Source: Stemphylium vesicarium (Eukaryota; Ascomycota; Dothideomycetes; Pleosporales; Pleosporaceae). Taken from it: a stretch of 21,467 bases of DNA. Shown in pieces: positions 1 through 10,130 of this stretch. The DNA lies in the NCBI GenBank assembly GCA_004380135.1, contig QXCR01000293.1:1-21467 (forward strand). Direction: 5' to 3'. Numbering within the stretch: the stretch's first letter is position 1; each line of letters opens with the position of its first letter. The position numbers were made by a program, and so were the translations under genes. The notes beneath the pieces are model-generated. The model did not search any database. It saw nothing but the letters and a program-made list of their open reading frames with translations, and had not been told where the DNA came from.

Positions 1-300
1 TGGGTAAGAGATGTAACTATGAGAGTTGACCACAACAAGAGAAACAATGAAACCTTTCCATCCTTATATCCTCATCGCTGATTCCTGTGTCCTCCCGTGC
101 CTCCCTGCCAAGCGGGAGGTTTGGGAGGGCGCTGGCCTCCCTTCATGCAGTGGCCTCCCGGAGGTCCTGTCTTGGCGGGATGCCAGTCACGTGATCCGCG
201 CGCCCCGCGCTGATCATTACCTGACGGTTTGTGCGACTGTTGGCTGCCAACATCGCATCCTTCGTCCAGGAGAGGCCGTTGCTTGTTATCTGTAACATAT
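1..300. other. GC-rich island at window edge, unassigned
   Basis: This stretch is clearly less AT-rich than the following 900 bases and shows little RIP-like TpA enrichment. It has inverted CCTCCC/GGGAGG words around 92-180 and a CACGTG palindrome near 197. No coding frame here resembles a family I know. It could be the edge of another repeat or of less mutated host DNA; the window starts too close to decide. Confidence 0.4.
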
Positions 301-396
301 ATCTTCTTAGAGGGGGGTGCTAATAAAGCCTATAAACTTATAATAGCATACTATGCTATTACTAGTATATAATTTCCTATCTTAACGATATGTCTA

Positions 397-1272
397 GATA
401 GTACTCCTAGCCACCTACGCTTCCTTTGGCTATACTCTACTCTAGTAAAATTATTCCCTCTAATACCTATTCTAAAAGAGTTTGCTATAGTAATCGCGGT
501 TATTATATTAGGAATAGTATAGGCCGCGTATTACGTCTTTAAGGGGTTTAAGAATAACCCTATTTCGCGTTTAAGAAAATAGCTTCTTAACCTAGGATTA
601 TTTACTCTTATAGTTCTAAGATGCTATCTCTACTTAAAAGGCGACGCCTTAGTTGTATAGCAAGACATATACGAGCATGCGAGCAATTTAATTAAGCGTG
701 ATAGATGTGTGACGGAGGTGATCTTTAAAGACTCTAAATATGTCTCTTATATAAGAACTAAGCTAAGGCGGTATTAGGATACTATAAGAACGGTTTAGAT
801 ACATAGTTAGGAGGGGTATAAAAAGACTAATATAAAGTCTATAAATAGAAACCTATAGCCTTCTAAGTATAGTTTTAAAGATAGATTTATTATAGCTCTA
901 GTTCCTCTAGTAGAGATATTACCCGCAAAGACTAATATAGAGTAGGATAGTAAGAGATATAGCGCATTTATCTAGGAAAGATCTCCTATTAGCTTACGTA
1001 TGCGCTAGATTAAGCTAAGATCTTAACATATCTTATTGCGTATTATATATAATATATCTATGTCTCTTATATATATAGAATTACTAAATTAATAATAAGT
1101 ATACTTACTTATAGTACTTATAGAGTTACAGCGACTATAGAATAAATAAGCGATTCGTTATCTAACGTATTAAATATTAAATAGATAACTTAAATATAGG
1201 ATAAGATAGAATGCGGGAATACTCTATCCTCCTATCTCTCCATACTTCTAAAGTTAGCGCTAGATCGTGTGA
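397..1272 (+). pseudogene. RIP-degraded CDS, unrecognised, membrane-protein-like N-terminal part
   Basis: One reading frame stays consistent from 397 to the TGA at 1270-1272. Between 397 and 1020 it has ten in-frame stops, all TAG, with no TAA or TGA. That is very unlikely in such AT-rich DNA unless the TAGs are mutated TGG or CAG codons. From 1021 onward TAA (ex-CAA) also appears. The translation has a hydrophobic run near 478-540 (FAIVIAVIILGIV) and a second near 583-640 (LLNLGLFTLIVL). A charged region follows (YEHASNLIKRD, KYVSYIRTKLRRY). The frame can be followed back to about 310, but no start codon is identifiable. I do not recognise the family. It may be a duplicated host gene or an uncharacterised element protein. 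What is seen is a coding-like frame; that it was once a membrane protein is inference. Confidence 0.5.
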
Positions 1273-2039
1273 TAGTAGCCTATGTGATATCGCTAAAAGG
1301 ATGCAGCATGACTTGGCATTCCACAAAAAACCCTACACGTACATATGATGTGCGGGCCCACCTAAGTGCTTTTACATAAGTAGAAATGCTGACATAATAC
1401 TTTAAGTGGTCGTCCAATCTAGACACTAGCATATGTGGGATAGGCACGTGGTGAAGCTAATAGCTGTTTGGACATGACTACTAGAGTGGGGCACTTTCGC
1501 AGGAGCCACTTATGATCATCCCTCCTGAAACTTACTTAGAGTAATCTGTCTCTCTATGGCCACTTTCCTTCTTAGAGGACCTTTGACCCGCACGATCTGC
1601 GCGCGCGAGAGCGGCAAGAGTTGTAACTTTGCATAGTACTCTAGCACCAGTACGGTGGCTTCATAAAGGAACCACCTAACTGCATATAGGCGGACAGCAG
1701 GGAATTATGGCCTACCTTACAAACCTATAACTAGAGCGTTTACTATTTATTACCTTATTACCTACTATTATTTTAGATACTACTACTTAAGCCTAGTAAG
1801 CTTATAACTATATTACGAAATAGCTACTAAAGTATTACTATTTTTATTTTTAGGCTAAGCTAACGTATCTTCTTTTAATATTAGTTTAGGTTAGTATTCT
1901 TTAGTAGTAGGTAGTAATATATGTCTTAGCTTATATATAAAGAGGGACCTATTTTAGCTTAATTAAATAGTAAATATAGTTATAATTACTATATTAAAGG
2001 CTATTAATAAGTAAATTATAAGATAACGTTAGCTTATTA
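1273..2039. other. No gene seen; RIP-mutated DNA with a GC-richer island at about 1290-1740
   Basis: The segment 1290-1740 is much less mutated than its flanks. It contains an imperfect hairpin near 1653-1676 (GGTGGCTTC / GAACCACC). I found no convincing terminal repeats or coding frame. From 1741 to 2039 the DNA is again TpA-saturated and nothing is recognisable. Confidence 0.4.
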
Positions 2040-2392
2040 TATATTCTATATCGATCTCTTCTTGTACAAGTGTACAATTAGGGAGTGCTCTAATTATAGA
2101 TATTATCTAGGTTGCTATGCCGTATCGGCATCGCATCCTACGTAAGCTATTTATACACACTATTTTCCTATCTTAGTCTCTTATAGTTTATCTATGCGCT
2201 TTACTACTTTATTAGACTAAACTTATAATAGAATCTATAGTATGGCTAGCTAAAAGGGCGCATATATCTATTTTAGTATTAAATAATATAGATCTATTAC
2301 GAAGTCACTAGAATCTAGATTGCCTAGACGTAATTAGAGCGCTAGATAGAGATAATGTATCGTTAGATTATACGAGAGTGGCGGTGAGATGA
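2040..2392 (+). pseudogene. Short RIP-degraded reading frame, unrecognised
   Basis: A + strand frame is readable from about 2040 to the TGA at 2390-2392. From the ATG at 2117 it carries only three internal stops, all TAG, which fits Trp or Gln codons changed by RIP. The translation includes a hydrophobic stretch (SLIVYLCALLLY) followed by VWLAKRAHIS and a more acidic C-terminal part (LDVIRALDRDNVSLDY). I cannot assign a family. It could be a separate small gene or an exon of a larger degraded gene. A perfect 6-bp palindromic stem (ATGCCG/CGGCAT) overlaps the ATG. Confidence 0.3.
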
Positions 2393-2806
2393 TAGTAAAG
2401 GCGCCCTTAGTAAAGCTTGATCTAGTGCTAGAGAACTATAGAGTTAGGAGGAGCCCAAAGCCACTTATCTTAACGAGATAGACGCGCTAGTTAAGGCAGA
2501 AGGGCGGATCTATAAATATTTTTAATACTATTATATTTACCTCTACTACTATCCAGCGCATACTGTAAGTAGTAGGGTAATCTCTTCTTACTTAGCTTAA
2601 TATAATTAGTTATATACCTAGTTCTATCCTACTTGTACCCTAGATTCTAGGCTTTACCTAGGTTAGCTAATTACTCCCTTATTCTAACTACTATAAACGC
2701 CTTTAAATCTCTATTACTTACTACGTCCTAATATTCTTATATTATTAATATATACCTTAAATAGCTATAACTATAATATATTACACTAGTTACTATAATA
2801 AATGCT
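2393..2806. other. No gene seen, RIP-mutated
   Basis: This is AT-rich, TpA-dense DNA between two degraded frames. It may include the former promoter of the kinase pseudogene, but no promoter element can be supported. Confidence 0.35.
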
Positions 2807-2999
2807 ATAACCTTTTCTAACATCGTTAGCGTCCGCTACGGCGTTAGAAAGTAGATTAGTAAGGGCTCCTTTAGTATAGTCTTTAAGGGCACTAATCTAC
2901 TTAACTAGTAGTAGATTACTATTAAATTCAAGCTATATAAGAGTAAGGCTCTGTAACTACGCAATAAGTATTGCTCCTATAGAGCTCTCGTAGACTGTC

Positions 3000-3255
3000 G
3001 TAAGTTCTCTCTCCCTCTGCCTTATCTTCTATCCTGGTTTCGTCAATTCCAGCGAGGGAAGGCACTACCTCTATGTGGAACGCTGCCTCGGCATACGTAT
3101 GCACGCACCATAACACATAGCACACATACTCTCAATGAAACACATTGAGTGCCAATTTTAGCTATTTGATAGCATTGCCGCTATCTTGCCGGATATGGCT
3201 ACTGCCGATCGAGCTGCCCCTTAAACACCTCATCAACTCGACTGACACGATGCAG
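3000..3255 (+). other. Intron 1 of the CK1 pseudogene (256 nt), largely RIP-free
   Basis: The donor is GTAAGT at 3000, a CTGAC branch-like site lies at 3242-3246, and the acceptor is CAG at 3253-3255. Joining 2999 to 3256 gives Asp-Cys-Pro-Gly-Ile-Pro-Lys-Val-Tyr-Tyr-Phe-Gly, exactly the conserved CK1 run. The intron is long for a filamentous fungus and GC-richer than the surrounding exons. It contains a 7-bp hairpin at 3131-3149. A small insertion inside an older intron is possible. Confidence 0.7.
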
Positions 3256-3404
3256 CCGGAATTCCCAAAGTTTATTACTTTGGCCGAGAGGGCATGTACA
3301 ACATACTAGTCATCGACTTGCTTAGACCTAATCTAGGGGACCTATTCGACTATTATAATAGGACTTTTACAATTAAAATTATTATAATAATTAGTAAGTA
3401 GATA

Positions 3405-3454
3405 GTATATATATCTAGCAATTTCTCTATCTTCTAAGACTAAGTTAGGCGTAG
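3405..3454 (+). other. Intron 2 of the CK1 pseudogene (50 nt)
   Basis: The donor is GTATAT and the acceptor is GTAG at 3451-3454, phase 0. Splicing joins ISK-stop(Gln)-I to LLRI-stop(Gln)-TIYKKN, which matches the CK1 run KQM-LSRxQTIHEKN with TCA-to-TTA and ATG-to-ATA changes. The length is typical of fungal introns. Confidence 0.65.
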
Positions 3455-3754
3455 TTATTAAGAATTTAGACTATCTACAAGAAGAATCTTATTTACCGCG
3501 ATATTAAGCCTAAGAACTTCCTCTTTAGTTAGTAAGGATCTATTAACGCTAATATAATATATCTTTTAGATTTTAGTATAGCTAAGTATTACCTTAATTC
3601 TAAGACGAAGCAATACATTTCTTATAGGGAACGCAAGTCCCTCACTAGTACGGCTCGTTACATAAGTATTAAAACCCATTTCGGCTGCGTATAGTCTCGC
3701 AGAGATGACCTAGAAGCTCTGGGTTATGTCCTTATATACTTCCTCCGAGGTAGT

Positions 3755-3759
3755 CTTCT
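3755..3759. repeat. Target site duplication, left copy (CTTCT)
   Basis: Five bases before the solo LTR, matched by CTTTT at 3963-3967 with one transition. Confidence 0.75.
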
Positions 3760-3962
3760 TGTAATGGGCGGGCGACAGCCCAGCGTACGACTACACAGTA
3801 CGCCCATTTAGCCAAAAGGCTGGCACAAGACAACAAAGCATAGGCGTTGTCTTGGTGTAGTCAGTACTTATCATCGTCATCTGAGGTCTCTTGACTCTCA
3901 GGCCTTAGCGTAGCCCCACTTGGGCGTAGCGCACTCTCTTTCTTAGGGCGTAGCCCATCACA
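3760..3962. mobile_element. Solo LTR (203 bp) inserted in the CK1 pseudogene
   Basis: The segment begins TGTAATGGGC and ends GCCCATCACA, near-perfect inverted ends of TG...CA type. It is flanked by CTTCT (3755-3759) and CTTTT (3963-3967), a 5-bp target duplication with one C/T difference. Removing the LTR and one duplication restores the kinase reading Gly-Ser-Leu-Leu-stop(Trp)-Gln-Gly-Leu-Lys, matching CK1 GGLPWQGLK. Its interior repeats the word GCGTAGC several times and is far less RIP-mutated than the host gene. Both ends resemble those of the chromovirus LTR in this window (TGTTATGGGCGG and GGCGTAGCCC), suggesting a related family. Confidence 0.85.
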
Positions 3963-3967
3963 CTTTT
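3963..3967. repeat. Target site duplication, right copy (CTTTT)
   Basis: Five bases after the solo LTR; it differs from the left copy by one C-to-T change, which fits RIP or drift. Confidence 0.75.
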
Positions 3968-4068
3968 ATAGCAAGGTCTCAAGACTACTATAAACGAGTA
4001 GAGGTATAACAAGATTAATAAAACTAAGTTAATAACTACTATAGAATACCTTAGTAGTAGCTTTCTTA

Positions 4069-4117
4069 GTAAGTCTACGTGTCTTCGTTTCTACTAAATA
4101 AGGGTAATAAATAATAG
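4069..4117 (+). other. Intron 3 of the CK1 pseudogene (49 nt)
   Basis: The donor is GTAAGT, there is a TACTAAAT branch-like site, and the acceptor is ATAG. Splicing joins SSSFL to KEFTKYLIYV in phase, matching the CK1 run GFPEEFxKYLTYV. Confidence 0.7.
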
Positions 4118-4260
4118 AAGAGTTTACTAAGTACCTTATTTACGTCTGTAACTTAGGCTTTAAGGATATACCTAACTATAATTACCTACGTAGACTTCTT
4201 ACTTAAGCGCTTAAAAGTATAGGCGAAGTTAAGAGTAATAAATATAATTAGATAAAGTAG

Positions 4261-5670
4261 AATAATAGAATATATTAGAAAGTTATAGGGATAAACACTT
4301 AGGCCGCTCTATAATTTTACTACTCTAACGTCCGCTAGCACTCCTCTACCGCTATCGTCCTTTACGATTAACTTAGTAATAGCTATTAGTCTATAGAATA
4401 CTACTGCTTAATTAATCCCGTTTATAATCCTAAATAAACACGATTTATACCTAGCATAAGCTAGGATAAAGTAGCGTTATCTTAGGCTTAATTTTAGCGT
4501 AACTAAATAAACTTAGACTAAACCTAGTAGCGCGCGACCTCTTTATAGAGTCTAGATTCCTAGTAATTACGATAGTAATGGGAGCCTCTAGCGGAGGACT
4601 TTATATAAAAGCTCTCTAAGATACTTTGCTATAGTAGAAGTCGTAGATAGCGGGTTTACTACTCTATCTACTTTCTTAGATACTTCCTTTCCTTATGCAA
4701 CCTATTTATTAAGTAAAGTTTAACGCTACGCCTCTTTATAATAACGACGTTAATATATAATAATATAAATTTTAATCTAGATTATTTAAGCTTATATTAT
4801 ATACTATACTCTAAAATTTATTTTATCTAAGTTATTATTATTTTAATATTTAATATACTTAGGAAGTAAGGTTCTAGATAAGTGACTACCTACGTATCGT
4901 TATAATAATCTTAGTGCTTTTATTAGCTCTTCTATCCTCGCTAGTATCTCTTAGTATATCTGCTCCGCTCTTCCGTGCCTCTTCTAGTAGCTTAGTATAT
5001 ATGCTAGGGAACTTATTAGCTTAGGCTTTTGTAATTAGAAAACCGTATATAGTAATTATAGCTGCGGGGGATTACGTGGATAGATTTATTATTATAGTAT
5101 AGAGTATAGTAGCGTAGACCTACTTTATTATAGCGGTCTATGTTACGTGTTACCACCTTTATTACGCGATTTGGGTACGAATGCAATCGTAATATGATTT
5201 CCCTTAGGGATACTATAGGTTTATGTTTAACCGTTAGTTGGTTCTAATAGGGAGTCCCGCGAGTCTGACGGAGCGCAATAACCTGGTTAGGGCCCCAGCG
5301 CCATCTCTCTCTCAGAGCAGGCCTAACTAGATAGAGGCACAGCGTTTTTATAAAGAAGTGGGGCTACAGGGCCTAATTTAGCTTAGCATAGCACTACTCG
5401 GGATTAAGTTAGTAGGTAGTAATTCCCCCTTAGCTAAGCAAGGCCTGACACACAGGAGAACTCGAGCAGCGTCCCCCCTCCCTCTTTATGCTGATAGCGG
5501 GTACAGCCACGAATGACAATGCCATACCGCGGGAGGCTTTAATATAACGTTCCATGCTGCATGCTATCTTATCATATACTAACCGTACGTATAGCAAAAG
5601 CCGACCTTGAACGTAGTTATGTATCAAAATACTCGCTCTTAGGCGATAATTTAAATAATACTAAGGGGCT
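4261..5670. other. No gene recognised; RIP-mutated, with a GC-richer island at about 5160-5640
   Basis: Positions 4261-4450 may hold the degraded C-terminal tail of the kinase. From 4451 to 5160 the DNA is TpA-saturated. The island 5160-5640 is less mutated and could be a diverged repeat or LTR, but I found no matching ends or target duplication. Short open frames in it look like chance. Confidence 0.35.
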
Positions 5671-7185
5671 AATGCCCCTTTTAGAAGAAGATACGAGACC
5701 TAGAAAAAAATAGCATACTTTTAATTCCTTCTTTTAGTTTAGCTAATTTGAGAAGCTATATTATAGTATATCTTAGCCTACGACGCCGCAAAACTCGATA
5801 TACTACGTTTCCTCTAGCTAACGGCGTAGGAAAGAGAAAAGTACCTAAAACTAGTCTAGAACCTAGTCTAGAATATAACTAAAGTAGAAGCACTTTTAAG
5901 AGAAGGCATATATCTAGTACTACTAGATAACTTAGCGTATACTCTTAGGAAGAGGCTACACTATATAAAATAGTACTAGGTATAGTAAGGAAATAGTAAG
6001 CTTAAGGTCTATCTTATTAGTACTTTTCTAATCTTATCTAGGCTACTAGATATACTAAAACGTCTTATTAACTTTAGTATCTTAGGGGACTAGAGCGTAA
6101 TACGCGCTTTTAGTAATAAATACTAATTGCGCCAAATATAAGAGTTAATAGAATTTAGCGCACGAAAGACGTTCCTAATAGCCTTTAGTGCGCGGATAGC
6201 ACTATCCGCGGGAGACGTGAGAGGTACTTAGTAGAAAGTTATAAATATTCTAGATAGAACGATTAATCTAAAGGTCTATATTCCTACTTTTTACGACTAG
6301 TCGCGCGAGGAGGTGAATATTACGTTACGTGATATTTTGCATATATTAAGGCCAAGTAGGTTATTCTATTAGTAGTAGGAAAAAACACTTGCTATAATAT
6401 AATGGGCCTATACCTTTTACTAGTTATATATTATTTTAGTAGGGAGATCTTCCCTTCTAATTAGTATATTAACGGAGTAGGAAGGGATATTACTAACTAG
6501 GATAGTAGTGCATCTAAAGTTCTTATTAGATATAGGGATATATTCTAGTCTCTACGCGGCAAAATTTGCCTCTTAATATAAGAGAAGCTAGTACACTCTT
6601 TTTTTAATATTAAACACATTGTGAGAATAAAGAAGTAAGCTAAATAAAGAAATACGTTGTAATATAGCGCTAGTTTAGTAGTTATTATACCTATCCTAAA
6701 CGCTAGAAACATATCAACTATAAGGGCCCTATACGACTAAGTCATTTAAAATCTACCTAATGGTTTTGATTATAACCTAGTAGCGCCCAGCTCTCGCGTT
6801 TAATTTATGTATAAGCGCTTTGCTAAACGTTATAAGTGAAGTGCTAAAGAATAGCCCTAAGTATTAAGAATATAAAGAATATAGTTTCTAAGTATATTTT
6901 ATTTATATAAAGTCTATTAGTATCTAGAACTTAGAATAACGCTCTACTTACTAACTAAAGCAACTAAGTACTAAGCTTAGCATATCGCGACTACTAAAGT
7001 TAGTAGATAAAGAAAATTTAATTATTAGTACTAACTATATTTCTAGAATAGGTGCGAGCGTTATGTCCCGTTCTTCTATAGAGCTTGCAGCGCCTTCTAC
7101 TCTTCCTATACGCAACTATCCACTCTTTATCCCCACCTTTTCTTACTTTCGTCTATGGGCTGCTATCTAGGTGGGTATCTAGATC
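5671..7185 (+). pseudogene. Possible long RIP-degraded CDS, unrecognised
   Basis: One + frame can be followed for about 505 codons. Between 5671 and 6600 I count about 27 stops: 20 TAG, 6 TAA and 1 TGA. Long stop-free stretches read like a helical protein (LRKRLHYIK, LSRLLDILKRLINFSIL, KVINILDRTINLKVYIPTFYD). Near 6520-6570 the reading LLDIGIYSSLYAAKFA faintly resembles a retroelement aspartic protease (Asp-Thr-Gly-Ala) but lacks a clear DTG. The segment 7030-7170 is less mutated and ends hydrophobic. No reverse transcriptase follows that I can see. The frame choice is less certain than for 397-1272, because competing frames here have only moderately more stops. Confidence 0.3.
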
Positions 7186-9440
7186 TTCTTAGTCTTAATT
7201 TGAAAAGCATTCGCCCTCTTAGACTAGCTTTCTTTTACGTACTATATACCTAGACGCGGCCCTGTCTAATATCTCTAATTAGACTAGTTCTAATCCTAGC
7301 AAACTTCGTAAACGTAAAATGTTTTATTTAAGCTTATAGATTATCCTAATCGCAGGATATAATAGAGAAACTAGATTATCTCGCATTCCATTGCTAGATA
7401 GACTTAATTAAGCCTCTATTCTAATAGCGTTACTTATTAAATTAGCGTACTTCTTATAGTCCTAGTAGTCCTATAGTAGCTTTATGCAACTATTAAGGTT
7501 ATCCTTAGGCTCCTACGTCATCTCTCCTTCTAAAAATCCCTACTATTTAATATAATAGCGCTTCTAACCTTTATAGTCGTCGTAATCTACGATTTTCTTA
7601 ACTATATATTAATCTTTCTTATTTCTACTAGGTGCTCTTAATCCTTCTATAAAGCTATTAGTAATAGTAATATTACTTAGTAAGGGTTCACGTCTAGAAT
7701 CTGTAGACTTAGAAGTAAGGTCCTAGTCTTCTACTCTAGAAAGTAGGATAAATTTATCTATAGATTAAAGTAGCTCTAGTCTAACCTCTAACTCTAGTGC
7801 GTTTCTAATAGAGCTATCTGCATTAGAAGCTATAAAAATAAAGGAAACGGTAGGCTTTTTATTATAGTTAGGTTAGAATTCTAATACGCACGCGTCTCTA
7901 TTTAGTAAAAGTGAGGCTTTGGGTGTCTTTAGGGTTATCTAAGATTCTAGAAAATTATCTAGATAGTCTAATTATAATCTAAGAATTGAGTTCTTTGCCG
8001 TAACGATCGAAATAATAGGGGAAGAGCGCAGTCGCTCGCTTTTTCCTAGTAAGATGCTAGATGCTGCACTGCTATAGCTTGTAAGGGTTAGCACATTAAT
8101 GACTATATTTTGCGTTAGGTGATATTAAATTGCACTTCTCGACTAGTACTTACTATCTCTATTAGTATCGTATATAGAGGGATAGATAGCTTAGTGTCCT
8201 ATAGATCCTCCTGTATTATCTGTAGGTAATCTCCGTCGCTAGGAAATTCGCAACTTATATCCTAATAAGATTGTAGTCTTCTAAAATTATAGTTAATAGA
8301 TATTAAGTAGTAGTACTTAGTAATAGTAATATCTTCTATAGGAAATGTCTAGTCGCATTAATCTAGGTCTAGATAGAGGGTAATAGAGCTACTATAAACG
8401 ACTATATTAGTAAGCTTAAATTAGTTAGAATTTAATAAATTATAAGATATATTAGCCTACTATACCTTTATTGCTAAGAAGAAAGCCTAACTCTACTATT
8501 ATAAGTAGAGTAGGTAACTCTAAGTTAGAGATATAAGGTAACTTAGGAGTTGCCTCTAAAAGAATACTTAAATTCTTAGCCTCTATAGAATCTTTATATA
8601 TTTTCTTATTACTAGACTTATACTTAAGTGCCTTTCTCTCTACTTTTTACTTTATAGTAGTTCGCTTAGGTCTTATTAATACTAGAATATAAGATACGAA
8701 CTTAGTTTAATAGTACTTATAGGGAGTGGTAGAGAAATTAGTAATAAAGAAGGAAATTTTAAATAAGAATCTAGAAGCCTAGCTTTTCCTATGCTAAACG
8801 AAGAAGCCTAATATTCTATTAAAGAACTTCTCTTTCCTCTATATACTACCGCTAAGGTAGCTAGTTAATATGCGCATAAATTTTGCATAAACAACGCCCC
8901 TAGGTTAATAGCGTAGAGTGGGAATAGGTTTTATAGTCTAGAGCGTGACATAAGAGAAGCTATAAATATATTAGTTTAAAGGAGTTATAGGATTTAGTTA
9001 TAATAATACTAATACTTTATTATATCTTAATTACCTAATAATTAGGCTTTCTAACAGCTACTATATTAGAGGGTGCGCGTGTCTTAGCTTCGTTAGGATA
9101 GAAAACAATAAAGGGGCGGCTAGTTGAGATATGCCAGCCTATTAGCGCACATAATATAGCTACTTATATAAAATAAGACTAGATTAATCCTATAGACTTA
9201 GTCTACCTTATTCTATATTCTATATTATCTCCCTAGACTATAAGTCACATTACCTACTTATAGTGTAAATAATATTCTTATTATACCTTAGACTACCTAC
9301 TTCCTTTAGCGGGCCTAGTAGAAGGTAGTATTAAATTTTAGCTTCTAGCTTAGTATCTATAAAAACTAGGTTTTAACCTCTCTAATAGCACTTATAGTAC
9401 TATACGAAGGTTAATCTTTATTAGTCTAATTAATCTAACA
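7186..9440. other. Unassigned RIP-mutated DNA
   Basis: I see no recognisable protein motif on either strand. A + strand frame around 8860-9300 has fewer stops (for example GFSYNNTNTLLYLNYL and GCACLSFVRIENN) but no family suggests itself. It may be an old element fragment. Confidence 0.35.
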
Positions 9441-9965
9441 GCAGGGGAAAGCTGCAATACGGGGATAGAAAGCGCTGATCTCATAGGCTGTTCGGGACGA
9501 GGTGACCGTGAGGTGCTCGAAAGTAGTTTTTGGATTGACAAAAGCGAGCAGTGTCGAATTTCGCCCAGAAGAGGAAAACTTGCGTAAGCATGTCGTAACT
9601 AGACTTCGACGGGTTGGCAGATCAAATTGCTCGCGAAAGGACAAGGACACGCTCTTTGTCACTAAGTGCGACGGTCGGTATTAGAAGCAAAGTCGTGACT
9701 TTAGGCCTAAATAGAGGTAAATTTAGTAGGGGCTAATTAGGCGCATTAATAAGTCTGCGTATAGATGTGGATACTAATATGCGACAATAATATCTTATAG
9801 GAATCTATTAGAAAGCAGGCAAAGCTAAACTAGGCGATAGTATCTAGCGCGAAAGGGTGAGATTAGAGAGAGATAGTTAGCGGAGGGGAAAAGATAATAG
9901 GGAGATAGTAGCCTTTTATAGTAGGAGGCGAGGTTAGTTTCCTTTTTAGGAGGTATTACGAAGCC
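9441..9965. other. Less mutated segment left of the hAT element, no gene recognised
   Basis: Positions 9441-9690 keep near-normal base composition and are open on the + strand for about 60 codons (9502-9684), but only with a GTG start and no recognisable similarity. A palindrome AAAGTC-GT-GACTTT lies near 9687-9702. The rest up to the hAT target site is moderately AT-rich. Confidence 0.35.
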
Positions 9966-9973
9966 CTGTAAGC
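9966..9973. repeat. hAT target site duplication, left (CTGTAAGC)
   Basis: Identical to 13260-13267. Confidence 0.95.
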
Positions 9974-9994
9974 CAGACTTGCCAACAAACAAGC
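9974..9994 (+). repeat. hAT left terminal inverted repeat (21 bp)
   Basis: Exact reverse complement of 13239-13259; starts CAGACTTGCCAACAAAC. Confidence 0.95.
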
Positions 9995-10001
9995 TGCTTT
10001 C

Positions 10002-10130
10002 AAGCGCTTGGCTTGATAGGCTTGACTTGGCTTGGTTCCCCCAAATCAAGCTCCCTATAGTAGATAGTAAGCCAAATCAAGCCGTAATAGAAGGCTTGCT
10101 TGATAGGCTTGATAGGCTTGATAGCAGCAA
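10002..10130. repeat. hAT left subterminal repeats (GCTTGAT/ATCAAGC)
   Basis: I count four GCTTGAT and two ATCAAGC words, plus variants such as GCTTGACTTGGCTTGG. Clustering at the ends of an hAT element points to transposase binding sites (inference from other hATs). Confidence 0.7.

Larger units (their letters stand above)
2807..4260 (+). pseudogene. Casein kinase I (Yck/CkiA type) pseudogene, RIP-degraded, interrupted by a solo LTR
   Basis: CK1 kinases are Ser/Thr kinases; the fungal Yck/CkiA group acts at the plasma membrane and in growth signalling. In order I can read: a glycine-loop remnant (KGSFSIVFKGTNLLN), the ITIKF lysine, GIPKVYYFGREGMYNILVIDLL, the catalytic loop NLIYRDIKPKNFL, a degraded DFG (LLDFSIAK), the CK1 signature KTKQYISYRERKSL.STARYISI, SRRDDLEALGY, and the C-terminal YLIYVCNLGFKDIPNYNYLRRLL and ALKSIGEVK. 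Stops are TAG/TAA at Gln and Trp positions. The start is probably an ATG-to-ATA change at 2807. Three spliceosomal introns can be placed at 3000-3255, 3405-3454 and 4069-4117, so this copy is not a retrocopy. A 203-bp LTR sits at 3760-3962. A readable tail may extend to about 4450. The family call is strong; the gene is certainly inactive. Confidence 0.85.

Noticed and set aside
26..295. 89-codon open frame in the left GC-rich island
   Set aside because: No recognisable motif, no ATG at its first codon, and GC-rich repeats with few stops give such frames by chance.
1314..1474. Possible small LTR flanked by TGACT duplications
   Set aside because: The 5-bp match is exact and the ends are TG...CA, but the termini are not inverted repeats and such a match is easy to find by chance in a 450-base search.
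6520..6570. Retroelement aspartic protease
   Set aside because: Only a faint LLDxG motif, and no reverse transcriptase follows in the expected place.
9502..9684. 60-codon + strand frame, and the overlapping minus frame 9435-9662
   Set aside because: The + frame needs a GTG start and neither product resembles a family; both are open only because the island escaped RIP.
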